Shown here in pieces: positions 15,184-22,481 of a stretch of 64,000 nt of DNA. The stretch's first letter is position 1. Each line of letters opens with the position of its first letter. Source of the stretch: SIG589 sp045652465 (lineage in GTDB: Bacteria; Bacillota; Clostridia; Oscillospirales; Acutalibacteraceae); NCBI GenBank assembly GCA_045652465.1, contig JAZRUI010000015.1:1-64000 (forward strand), given 5' to 3'. The position numbers and the translations under genes are program-made. The notes beneath the pieces were generated by a model, which worked only from the letters and a program-made list of their open reading frames with translations, did not search any database and was not told the origin of the DNA.

Positions 15184-16647
15184 TTATTTCTCCAATTCTT
15201 TGTAGTAGCGGGAAAGTCTATTTCCGATAAGAATACGAACCTGGTCAAGGTGGTCGTGGTCATCGCAGTAATCGCGAACATTGGGCGAAACGCTCTTAAC
15301 GAGCTTTTCAACATATTTTCTACCAAATGCCTCTTCAGCCATCTGGAGGAGATAGAAGTCTTCAATACCGCTGCGCAAAAGTTCGAAGCGGAGAGAACCA
15401 ACGGGGCCATCGATACCAACGCGGTCGCCCGGATAGAACATAGAGCCATCGCCGAAGCAATAATAGGATAAGTCGCGAACGGTCGAAGCGCTATCCCAGG
15501 GATTGCAATCTCTCCACCAAGTGGTGGTCCAGTAAAGCAGTCCTCTTACATCGTGGAGCCACTGCTGCCACATAAGAACGCGGGCATAGAAGCCTTCCAT
15601 ATCAACGAAAACATTGGCATAGGGAAGACCCGGCTCCCAGCAAACATACCACCAAACGCGCTCGCCGCGAGCATCGATTTCGTGCATACGGTCGCAGAAC
15701 CACTTATCCTTAAAGAGGCGAGCCTTGGGGCACCAAACCGTGGTGATGCCATCCAAGAGGTCAACTGCCTTCTTGCCGCCGCCATCGGAGGGATCCTTAA
15801 AGAAGGGAGAAATTGCATTATAGCCGGGGAAGCATTTGGAAAGGCGATCGTGGAAGGCTAAAATCTTGTCATAGGCTTCCATGTTGCAGGGCTCATCAAC
15901 GCCATAGAAATAGCTCTTGTCAAGCCAAGCCTGCTTCTTGGAGAGTTTCTCATAGTATTTAGCGATGGTTTCATCGGGAACCTCATGCGGAATACGGAAA
16001 GAAGTTACCGCAGGGTTATCGAGATATTCATCGGCTCTGGGGTCGAGAATATCATAGGGAAGGAAATCCGAGCAAATGCGATATTTCTCGAGCATAAAGT
16101 CGTAATACTTCTTATAAAGCTCCTCGGGATTATCGCTCTTGTGGCGGAGCTGGAGGAATTTCTGGGTGATGCCAAAGGCAGTATCCATATGCTTCTTGGG
16201 GTTGAGCGAGAAGGCCCAAACGGTAACCTTAAGGTCATATTTGCCGTAAATCTTGCCCTTCTCTTTGAGAACAACCTTTAATTTATATGTACCGGGTTTG
16301 GTATCATTTGTGGTTTTGATGTTGATGAGATAGGTGGTGTTAATGCCTGCCTCTAAATCAAACTTGCCACAATCCGGAACAACAGGGTCGGGATAAAGCG
16401 CACCCTCGCAGGAAACATAATGCTCCTTGAGAATCTCAACCTCGAAACCTGCCTCAGCTGCTCTTCCGCGAACCTCCATAGAGAAACCGGTTCTATCTTC
16501 GGGAGCCTGGAAAGAAACCTGGCAGCCCTCGGTTGCGTTTTTAGCAACATAAACATGGTAATCTTCAACCTTGCCCCAGGTCAGATGGGAGCGAGGACGG
16601 ATTTTTCGTTCAGGAGTGGTAAACCAAACCTTTAAATTTTTTTCCAT
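15184..16647 (-). CDS. GH123/DUF4091-type glycosidase, paralogue A
   Basis: A 487-residue cytosolic protein of the DUF4091 (GH123 catalytic) family; characterised GH123 enzymes are beta-N-acetylgalactosaminidases using substrate-assisted catalysis. Residues 1-165 form an N-terminal beta-sandwich, followed by a TIM-barrel part with the Asp-Glu pair in FYGVDEPCN (about 249-250) and conserved WEPGLPYANVFVDM, YWTTTWWRDCNPWDSAST and GPVGSLRFELLRSGIEDF. It shares its unit with the GH130 gene 3 nt downstream, suggesting joint breakdown of a host- or mucin-type glycan (inference). AGGAGG lies upstream. The N-terminus is nearly identical to paralogue B. Confidence 0.82.
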   Translation of the reverse strand: MEKNLKVWFTTPERKIRPRSHLTWGKVEDYHVYVAKNATEGCQVSFQAPEDRTGFSMEVRGRAAEAGFEVEILKEHYVSCEGALYPDPVVPDCGKFDLEAGINTTYLINIKTTNDTKPGTYKLKVVLKEKGKIYGKYDLKVTVWAFSLNPKKHMDTAFGITQKFLQLRHKSDNPEELYKKYYDFMLEKYRICSDFLPYDILDPRADEYLDNPAVTSFRIPHEVPDETIAKYYEKLSKKQAWLDKSYFYGVDEPCNMEAYDKILAFHDRLSKCFPGYNAISPFFKDPSDGGGKKAVDLLDGITTVWCPKARLFKDKWFCDRMHEIDARGERVWWYVCWEPGLPYANVFVDMEGFYARVLMWQQWLHDVRGLLYWTTTWWRDCNPWDSASTVRDLSYYCFGDGSMFYPGDRVGIDGPVGSLRFELLRSGIEDFYLLQMAEEAFGRKYVEKLVKSVSPNVRDYCDDHDHLDQVRILIGNRLSRYYKELEK

Positions 16648-16680
16648 TTTTAAAACCTCCTAAATCTTTAGGTTACCTTA

Positions 16681-16709
16681 ATTTTACCTATTAATATGTG
16701 TAAAGTAAA
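16681..16709 (-). promoter_or_regulatory. promoter of the GH123-GH130 unit
   Basis: On the minus strand TTTACT (16709-16704), a 17-nt spacer and TAAAAT (16686-16681). Confidence 0.6.
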
Positions 16710-16770
16710 GCAAAAAGTGCACTTATTAATGAACAAAAAACCATCCAAAAACTTGTGCATTATGTATAGC

Positions 16771-16795
16771 AAAAAGGGGCTCTTTCGAGCCCCTT
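16771..16795 (-). terminator. terminator of GH123 paralogue B
   Basis: The minus-strand stem AAGGGGCTC / GAGCCCCTT with loop GAAA ends in five T. Confidence 0.9.
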
Positions 16796-16799
16796 AAAA

Positions 16800-18260
16800 T
16801 TATTTGTTTTTAAAGTGTTTCGATAGGCGATTTCCAAGCAAAATTCTTGCTCGGTCGAGCGCATCATGGTCATCATTATAGTCGCGAAGGTTGGGGGTAA
16901 CGCTCTTTATCAGCTTGTCAACATAAGCCTTTCCGAAAACGCGTTCGCCCATTTTTAGCATCGCGAAATCTTCAATACCGCTGCGCACGAGTTCGAGGCG
17001 CAAAGAGCCAACGGGACCATCGATGCCAACGCGGTCGCCGGGGTAGAGCAAATGGCCATCGCCGAAGCAATAATAGGATAGGTCGCGAACGGTCGAAGCG
17101 CTGTCCCAGGGGTTGGTATCTCTCCACCAAGTGGTGGTCCAATAGCAAAGGCCCTCGGCCTTATACATAAACTGCTGCCAGAAAAGAACGCGATGGAAGA
17201 AGCCGTCCATATCAACGAACATATTTGCATAGGGAAGACCCGGCTCCCAGCAAACATACCAAAGGATTTTGTCGCCGTGTGCTTTATGCATCTCCATGCA
17301 ATCGCGGAAATCCTTCTTTTGGAAGAGGGTGCTTTTGGGAATCCAAATCTTGCTCGAATAATCTAAAAGGTCGGTCGCCTTTGCGCCGTTGCCATCATCA
17401 GGATTTTTGAAGAACGCGGTGTAAACAGGGGGATTCGGGAATGCGGCGGCAACGCGAGCATATTCCTTCTTTTGCTTTTCATAATGCTCCATAAGGCAGG
17501 GCTCATCGGTAACTTCGATGCCGCATTTATCAAGCCATTCCTTTTTTTGCGAGAGCTTGTTGTAAATCGCGGTTAATTGCTCATCGGTGAAACGCGCGCT
17601 ATGGAGAACGAACTGCTTGTTTTTCTCGTTATCGAGGTATTCGTCAACCCTCGGGTCGGAGAAATCATAGGGCAGGTTGTAGGGGCAGGTGTGATAGTTT
17701 TCGAGGAGGAAATTGTAGTATTTTAAGAAAAGGTCTTCCTCGTTATCGGTTTTATGATGCTTAAAGAGAAACTGCTTGTCGATGTCGGCGAGCATAAATG
17801 TGCGGTCGCTGTTTTCAATAGCGAAAGCCCAAACGGTAACCTTAAGGTCATATTTGCCGTAAATCTTGCCCTTTTCTTTGAGAACAACCTTTAGTTTATA
17901 TGTACCCGGTTTGGTATCGGCATTGGTCTTGATATTGATGAGATAGGTGGTGTTGATGCCCGCCTCAAGGTCAAATTTGCCGCAGTCGGGAACAACGGGG
18001 TCAGGATAGAGGGCGCCTTCGCAGGAAACATAATGCTCCTTTAAGAGTTCAACAGTGAATCCTGCTTCCGCGGCGCGGCCGCGAACCTCGAGGGAAAAGC
18101 CTTTTCTATCTTCGGGCGCCATCAGCGATACCTGACAACCCTCGGTTGCGTTTTTGGCAACATAAATATGATAATCTTCAACCTTGCCCCAGGTCAGATG
18201 GGAGCGAGGGCGAATTTTTTGCTCGGGAGTGGTAAACCAAACCTTTAAATTTTGTTCCAT
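16800..18260 (-). CDS. GH123/DUF4091-type glycosidase, paralogue B
   Basis: A 486-residue paralogue of the preceding gene product, with the same two-part fold and catalytic Asp-Glu in VTDEPC (about residue 252). By eye the first 147 residues are about 90% identical to paralogue A, the middle 165-300 much less, and the C-terminal barrel again well conserved (WEPGLPYANMFVDM, GPVGSLRLELVRSGIEDF). This pattern fits duplication followed by divergence of the substrate loops, or gene conversion at the ends. It has its own promoter and terminator, so its expression can differ from paralogue A. No signal peptide is present. AGGAGG precedes the ATG. Confidence 0.82.
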   Translation of the reverse strand: MEQNLKVWFTTPEQKIRPRSHLTWGKVEDYHIYVAKNATEGCQVSLMAPEDRKGFSLEVRGRAAEAGFTVELLKEHYVSCEGALYPDPVVPDCGKFDLEAGINTTYLINIKTNADTKPGTYKLKVVLKEKGKIYGKYDLKVTVWAFAIENSDRTFMLADIDKQFLFKHHKTDNEEDLFLKYYNFLLENYHTCPYNLPYDFSDPRVDEYLDNEKNKQFVLHSARFTDEQLTAIYNKLSQKKEWLDKCGIEVTDEPCLMEHYEKQKKEYARVAAAFPNPPVYTAFFKNPDDGNGAKATDLLDYSSKIWIPKSTLFQKKDFRDCMEMHKAHGDKILWYVCWEPGLPYANMFVDMDGFFHRVLFWQQFMYKAEGLCYWTTTWWRDTNPWDSASTVRDLSYYCFGDGHLLYPGDRVGIDGPVGSLRLELVRSGIEDFAMLKMGERVFGKAYVDKLIKSVTPNLRDYNDDHDALDRARILLGNRLSKHFKNK

Positions 18261-18291
18261 TTTAAAAACCTCCTAAACGGCTTTTGCCTAT

Positions 18292-18319
18292 ATTATAGCC
18301 AATGTAGGCTCAAAGTCAA
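18292..18319 (-). promoter_or_regulatory. promoter of GH123 paralogue B
   Basis: On the minus strand TTGACT (18319-18314), a 16-nt spacer and TATAAT (18297-18292). Confidence 0.75.
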
Positions 18320-18370
18320 GAACGGAATAATAGCCGAAAAATAGATATACGCGTTGTGCCTTTTAACAAC

Positions 18371-18418
18371 AAAAAAGCGAGCCGCAAAGCGACTCACCAT
18401 CACAACATAATCATTATA
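18371..18418 (-). ncRNA. possible very short terminated transcript upstream of GH123 paralogue B
   Basis: On the minus strand an extended -10 TGGTATAAT (18421-18413) lacks a good -35. It is followed within about 10 nt by GGTGAGTC, then a stem GAGTCGC / GCGGCTC with loop TTT and a run of six T (18376-18371). The unit would make only a 35-40 nt RNA. It may be a small RNA, an abortive attenuator, or a terminator guarding the GH123 promoter from upstream transcription. Confidence 0.4.
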
Positions 18419-18479
18419 CCATAAAAATGTAAAAAAGTGTTAGTAAAAAAATCGCATAAAATTTTGTGATGTTTGCCTA

Positions 18480-18509
18480 TTGAAAACAAGTGTCCGCGTG
18501 GTGTATAAT
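18480..18509 (+). promoter_or_regulatory. promoter of the candidate non-coding RNA
   Basis: TTGAAA (18480-18485), an 18-nt spacer and TATAAT (18504-18509); predicted start near 18516. Confidence 0.65.
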
Positions 18510-18515
18510 GAAGCC

Positions 18516-18768
18516 ACAGAAAGAGAAGAAAACTAGAAAAGAAAAGACAAGTTCTAAGAAAGGGGTAGCTTCCAATGTACAGTATTATTCGTAAGAATTA
18601 ACTGCGAAGGGGTGAGTCCAAAGATCTATTAAATTTCATATCAAAAGAACCATAGACAAAGTTTAATAATAAAAATTCTTTTAAAAAATAAAAGCCCGTT
18701 TGGGTTATTGGGTGAGTCCAATGAAATAAGTATATGGGGAGCTGAGAAGAATCTCGGCTCCCTTTTTT
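18516..18768 (+). ncRNA. candidate structured RNA or leader, about 250 nt, ending in a strong terminator
   Basis: The 565-nt gap between the GH123 gene and the lipoprotein gene holds no long reading frame. This stretch has its own promoter and ends in an 11-bp hairpin GGGAGCTGAGA / TCTCGGCTCCC plus six T (18737-18768). Inside lie two copies of GGGTGAGTCCAA exactly 100 nt apart (18610-18621 and 18710-18721). The second sits in a hairpin ATTGG-GTGAGT-CCAAT. A mini-frame MYSIIRKN (18575-18601) with AGGGG 9 nt upstream could be a leader peptide. Hallmarks of tmRNA, RNase P RNA or SRP RNA were not found. It could be a 6S-like RNA, an attenuator, or an undescribed RNA. Confidence 0.5.
18575..18601 (+). 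CDS. possible 8-residue leader peptide
   Basis: ATG TAC AGT ATT ATT CGT AAG AAT TAA encodes MYSIIRKN. AGGGG at 18561-18565 stands 9 nt upstream. It lies inside the candidate RNA ahead of a terminator, the arrangement of a translated attenuation leader, but the adjacent downstream gene has its own promoter. It may be chance. Confidence 0.25.
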   Translation: MYSIIRKN

Positions 18769-18769
18769 G

Positions 18770-18798
18770 TTGATTTTTCTTCGCGCGCGATGTATAAT
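18770..18798 (+). promoter_or_regulatory. promoter of the lipoprotein gene
   Basis: TTGATT (18770-18775), a 17-nt spacer and TATAAT (18793-18798) follow directly on the terminator T-run. Confidence 0.75.
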
Positions 18799-18825
18799 AT
18801 GTATATCAAGAATTTGGAGGAAAAA

Positions 18826-19254
18826 ATGAAAGCTTTAGTTTGTATGCTTTGCCTTATGCTGCTTTTTTGCGGTTGCGGCAAGAAGGAATCGCCTAAAATA
18901 CCCTCGGGGAACACCTCCTCGCAATATATTGATGCCAATGTTGATTTTACCGGCAAGAAAACGATAGTCGGCCGCTGGCAATGCATAACCGAAACCCAAA
19001 ACGGTGAAACCCGCGATGTTTCGAAGGATGGAATTTATTATATTTTCTCGTCTGACGGAACAATCGACACATTCTATAAGGACTCCGATATGCAGGTTTA
19101 TTCAACCTATACTGTCGGTGATGATACGGTAACGCTTAAAAATGTGAACTCTTCGGTAACCCTTAACTACACGGTAACCGAAACAACGCTGACTCTTTCG
19201 ATTCCGGGTGGAGCGGTAGAAACCGTTTACCAGCGCGTTCCTTACAAAAAATAA
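18826..19254 (+). CDS. small lipoprotein with a lipocalin-like domain
   Basis: A 142-residue lipoprotein: signal MKALVCMLCLMLLFCGCGKK with a lipobox Cys near residue 16-18, a Ser/Pro-rich spacer, then a small beta-rich domain beginning IVGRWQC and containing YYIFSSDGTIDTF and DDTVTLKN repeats of alternating strands. This pattern resembles lipocalin-like or DUF5640-type domains that often follow lipoprotein signals in Clostridia. No ligand can be inferred. The start is set by TTGGAGG; an upstream ATG at 18790 overlaps the promoter. It is a single-gene unit closed by a terminator. Confidence 0.75.
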   Translation: MKALVCMLCLMLLFCGCGKKESPKIPSGNTSSQYIDANVDFTGKKTIVGRWQCITETQNGETRDVSKDGIYYIFSSDGTIDTFYKDSDMQVYSTYTVGDDTVTLKNVNSSVTLNYTVTETTLTLSIPGGAVETVYQRVPYKK

Positions 19255-19256
19255 AA

Positions 19257-19292
19257 TTAAAAGCCTTGTGAATTTATCACAAGGCTTTTTTA
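19257..19292. terminator. bidirectional terminator
   Basis: Stem AAAAGCCTTGTGA / TCACAAGGCTTTT with a short loop and T/A tails separates the lipoprotein gene and the end of the polysaccharide operon. Confidence 0.9.
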
Positions 19293-19294
19293 TT

Positions 19295-20446
19295 TTAATA
19301 TTTTCTCCAAACCATCTTATTAACGATGCCGGTGTAGGACTGGATAAGTTTAACAACCTTGGTTGAAACGTTGGTGTCCTGATAGTCGGGAGTGGGGAGT
19401 CCGATATCGCCGTTTTGGTTCATCGAAACAGCGGTGTCAACTGCCTGAAGAACCTCTTTGTCGCGAATGCCCGCTATGATAAAGTCGCCCTTGTCCATAG
19501 CCTCGGGGCGCTCGGTTGAGGTTCGGATGCTAACCGCAGGGAAGGGAGAGCCGATGCTTGCAAAGAAGCTTGCCTCTTCGGGGAGGGTTCCGCTGTCGGA
19601 TACAACCGCGAATGCGTTCATTTGCAGGCAGTTGTAGTCATAAAAACCGAGCGGCTTGTTTTGGCGAACTCGGCTATCGAAAACGAAGCCGCGCTCTTTA
19701 ATGAACTTTTCGCTGCGCGGATGGCAGGAATAGAGGATAGGCATATCATATTTTTCCGCCATAGCATTAACCGCGTTCATAAGAGAGAAGAAGTTTTCCT
19801 CGGTGTCGATGTTTTCCTCGCGATGGGCGGAAAGAAGAATATATTTGCCCTTTTCAAGACCTAAACGCTCAAGAACATCGGAGCCCTTAATTTTAGGCAA
19901 ATATTCATCCAAAACCTCGGCCATGGGAGAGCCAACAACATAGGTGCGCTCCTTGGCGGTGCCTTCGCTGTTGAGGTAGCGGCGGGCGTGCTCGGTGTAG
20001 CACATATTAACATCGCTGATATGGTCAACTATGCGGCGATTGATTTCCTCGGGCAGGTTTTCATCGAAGCAACGGTTGCCTGCCTCCATATGGAAAATCG
20101 GGATTTTAAGGCGTTTGGCCGAAATAACGCAAAGGCAAGAGTTGGTATCTCCCAGCACTATAACGGCATCGGGCTTCTCGCGAACCATCAGCTCATAGGA
20201 TTTAGAAATTACATTGCCCATGGTTTGACCGAGATTTTCGCCAACAACGCCGAGATAAAAATCGGGCTCGCGCAAATCAAGATCGGAGAAGAAAACCTCG
20301 TTTAGGGTGTAGTCGTAGTTTTGACCTGTGTGAACCAAAATGTGGTCGAAATATTTGTCGCACTTTTTAATAATAGCCGACATCTTGATAATTTCAGGCC
20401 TTGTTCCAACAAAGGTCATAAGTTTTAGTTTTTTCATTTTTGCCAC
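19295..20446 (-). CDS. non-hydrolysing UDP-HexNAc 2-epimerase (CapG/WbjD/WecB family)
   Basis: A 383-residue GT-B-like epimerase. Conserved blocks are GTRPEIIKMSAIIKK, HTGQNYD, LGDTNSCL, HMEAGNRCF, PEEINRRIVDHISD, SAHREEN, CHPRS and VSDSGTLPEEA. As the third gene of a FnlA-type dehydratase, RmlD-like reductase and epimerase set, it most likely performs the final C2 epimerisation to UDP-L-FucNAc or UDP-L-QuiNAc rather than making UDP-ManNAc. It is the last gene of the long operon and lies 1 nt after the reductase. Confidence 0.88.
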   Translation of the reverse strand: MAKMKKLKLMTFVGTRPEIIKMSAIIKKCDKYFDHILVHTGQNYDYTLNEVFFSDLDLREPDFYLGVVGENLGQTMGNVISKSYELMVREKPDAVIVLGDTNSCLCVISAKRLKIPIFHMEAGNRCFDENLPEEINRRIVDHISDVNMCYTEHARRYLNSEGTAKERTYVVGSPMAEVLDEYLPKIKGSDVLERLGLEKGKYILLSAHREENIDTEENFFSLMNAVNAMAEKYDMPILYSCHPRSEKFIKERGFVFDSRVRQNKPLGFYDYNCLQMNAFAVVSDSGTLPEEASFFASIGSPFPAVSIRTSTERPEAMDKGDFIIAGIRDKEVLQAVDTAVSMNQNGDIGLPTPDYQDTNVSTKVVKLIQSYTGIVNKMVWRKY

Positions 20447-20447
20447 C

Positions 20448-21302
20448 TCATAAAGAATAATGCGGATAAAGATTTTTATGTTCTTTTATAAACTCTGCCA
20501 TTTCGGCAACCATAGTTTCATAATCGGGAATGCGATAAGAAAAATCAAAGCGCGTGCGAACGAGGGATTTATCGGCAACAAACGAATCGGTCGGATTGAT
20601 AACGACCTTGTTGTCGCGCATATATTTATTGAAAAGTCCGAGAAGGTCGAATTTTGAAATCGAGGTGTCGGGAACGGTGTTATAAAGGCCGTGCGCCTTT
20701 TCGCGGGCAGCAACCTCCATGGTCTTGGCAAGCTGGAGGGTTGTTTGTCCGGTCCACATAGCCTTGGTGAATCCGTTTATGGGACCCTCCTGCTTCATAA
20801 ACCAGTTGAAAAGTCCGATTCCGTTTTGGTTGATATCGGGGCCAACAATCGAGTTTCGAAGGGTTATGTTTTTATCATCACAAAGCTCTCCGAGCGCCTT
20901 GCTGCGGTCATAAAAGGTTTCGCCGTCGGGGGCGTCATCCTCGGTGTAGCCGCCTCGCTTGCCCGAGAAAACGCAGTCGGTGCTCATATGGATAACCTGC
21001 GTGTCGGTTGCGCTGGTTGCCTCGGCGAGGAAATGCGGGAAATAGCCGTTTAGAAAAGCGGCGAGCGATTTATTTTCCTCGGCAAATTGATTTAAAATAC
21101 CGATGCAGTTTATAACGCTGTCGAACTTGCCTTCTTTTATTATTGTGCGCAGGGTTTCGGTATCGCGAGCGTCACCCGCAATCGAATCAATAAGGGGAGA
21201 TTTTGCCCTATCGAAGCCGAAAACCTCGTGTCCCTTAGAGGAGAGATAAAGCGAGATGGTATGACCCGCCATACCGCCGCAGCCTAAAACAAAAAACTTC
21301 AT
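20448..21302 (-). CDS. RmlD-like SDR, probable UDP-4-keto-sugar reductase
   Basis: Extended SDR of 284 residues with Rossmann motif GCGGMAG, active-site region MSTDCVFSGKRG, and YDRSKALGE (YxxxK). It resembles dTDP-4-dehydrorhamnose reductase but sits between a UDP-GlcNAc 4,6-dehydratase/5-epimerase and a 2-epimerase. It lacks the extra C-terminal cupin of CapF, the FucNAc-pathway reductase. A plain RmlD-like protein in this place fits the WbvR/QnlB step of UDP-L-QuiNAc synthesis. That product assignment is inference. RBS GGAGG is present. Confidence 0.8.
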   Translation of the reverse strand: MKFFVLGCGGMAGHTISLYLSSKGHEVFGFDRAKSPLIDSIAGDARDTETLRTIIKEGKFDSVINCIGILNQFAEENKSLAAFLNGYFPHFLAEATSATDTQVIHMSTDCVFSGKRGGYTEDDAPDGETFYDRSKALGELCDDKNITLRNSIVGPDINQNGIGLFNWFMKQEGPINGFTKAMWTGQTTLQLAKTMEVAAREKAHGLYNTVPDTSISKFDLLGLFNKYMRDNKVVINPTDSFVADKSLVRTRFDFSYRIPDYETMVAEMAEFIKEHKNLYPHYSL

Positions 21303-21314
21303 ATTTTCCTCCGT

Positions 21315-22481
21315 TTAAAAATCAAAATTCAGTCCAACTGCCTTGAGGCTGTCGGCATAAGCCTTGACCTCTTCGGCTGAAAGCTCGTTAATAGCGTTTA
21401 TATATTCCGCAGTTTTTCGGTTTTTGCAAAAGAGGGTGCGGAGTGCGCGCCAAGCCCACATAAACGGCAGCAAGAAAGGAGCTTTTTTCAAGAAGGGATA
21501 TTTTATCTTCATAAGCGAATAGGGCAAGAAAAGCGCCCAAATAAAGCGCGAACGCTTTGCCTTCTTAAGGTCTTTATCGCCTCCGCGGCTGGCCGCATCG
21601 GCAAGTCGCGAGCTTTTTATGGTGCCATAGGCTCCGCTCTCGAAAATCGCGTTCAAAATAATGTTGGCGGCTTCGGTAGCTTCGGCGCCCTTGAAGGCGG
21701 CAGCGATTGCATCAAGCAGGTTGCGATAAAAATCGAGGAGAGCGAGTTTTTTAAGCTCGGCTTCGATATATTCTTCGTCAAGCGAGAGCTTTTCCTTGCA
21801 AACGAAAAGGTCGCAAAGATGCTTGAGTCCGATTCCGCCGCCGCGATAGTGGCGCGCGAAATGAACGAAAATATATATGAAATGATCTTCATCGCGAAGC
21901 TTGTATTCGCTTCCCTCGAGCTTTTCGGCGCGATCTAAAAAGCCTTCAAAATAGGAGAAATAATCCTTAACCGAAGGGGGAATCAGATGCTTATGCAGCT
22001 CGAGATGGAGATTATCGTTTTCATAAATAATCTCGCAGGGACTCTCGGCATATTTGTTAAACCCGAAAGCCGAAAGCAACGCTTCTATCTTTTCGCGTTG
22101 TTCAGTTTTGATTAAAATATCGGCATCGGCCATATAGCGCATATGCGGCTGCAAATAAAGCTGCTTTATGAAAAGTCCCTTAACGGGCAAAAAGGTTATG
22201 TTTTCCTTTTTGAATTCTTTGGCCAGCCTCTTGAGCTCCCATTCTTGGCATTCGCCGCGGATAAGCTCGGCATAGGTTTGGCTTTGCAGCTTCAGCATAA
22301 CGGGAAGGCTCTCATCAATGCCGCAGTTAACCGCGCCGCAGTAGCAAATGCTCATAATGCGGTGGCGCTTAATGATATGATAAGCATTTTCTATATGGAA
22401 GCCTTCGGGGAGGGCTAGCGCCTCTCCGCTGAGCGCACTCTTAAGCAGGGTTAAAATACCCTGCTTTATAGTTTTTGTCAT
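21315..22481 (-). CDS. uncharacterised nucleotidyltransferase (PF14907-type)
   Basis: A 388-residue protein with a pol-beta-like nucleotidyltransferase core: FLPVKGLFIKQLY, then MRYMADADILIK with the Asp-x-Asp metal site near residue 138, and LELHKHLIPPS. A helical C-terminal half follows. Such NTP_transf_5 proteins occur in polysaccharide loci but their substrates are unknown. It starts 1 nt after the dehydratase stop and interrupts the three-gene amino-sugar set, suggesting a related job in this pathway or simple insertion. Confidence 0.7.
   Translation of the reverse strand: MTKTIKQGILTLLKSALSGEALALPEGFHIENAYHIIKRHRIMSICYCGAVNCGIDESLPVMLKLQSQTYAELIRGECQEWELKRLAKEFKKENITFLPVKGLFIKQLYLQPHMRYMADADILIKTEQREKIEALLSAFGFNKYAESPCEIIYENDNLHLELHKHLIPPSVKDYFSYFEGFLDRAEKLEGSEYKLRDEDHFIYIFVHFARHYRGGGIGLKHLCDLFVCKEKLSLDEEYIEAELKKLALLDFYRNLLDAIAAAFKGAEATEAANIILNAIFESGAYGTIKSSRLADAASRGGDKDLKKAKRSRFIWALFLPYSLMKIKYPFLKKAPFLLPFMWAWRALRTLFCKNRKTAEYINAINELSAEEVKAYADSLKAVGLNFDF

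Noticed and set aside
14512..15471. A 319-codon open frame on the plus strand
   Set aside because: It lies opposite the GH130 gene, has no ribosome site or family features, and reflects codon bias of the real gene.
18516..18768. tmRNA, RNase P RNA or SRP RNA
   Set aside because: No tag reading frame with tRNA-like ends, no conserved RNase P core such as GAGGAAAGTC, and no SRP tetraloop region were visible.
18705..18986. A 93-codon minus-strand frame over the terminator and lipoprotein start
   Set aside because: It crosses a terminator hairpin and two promoters and has no ribosome site.
20448..21302. dTDP-rhamnose pathway reductase (RmlD proper)
   Set aside because: No rmlA, rmlB or rmlC is present; neighbours are a FnlA-type dehydratase and a UDP-HexNAc epimerase.
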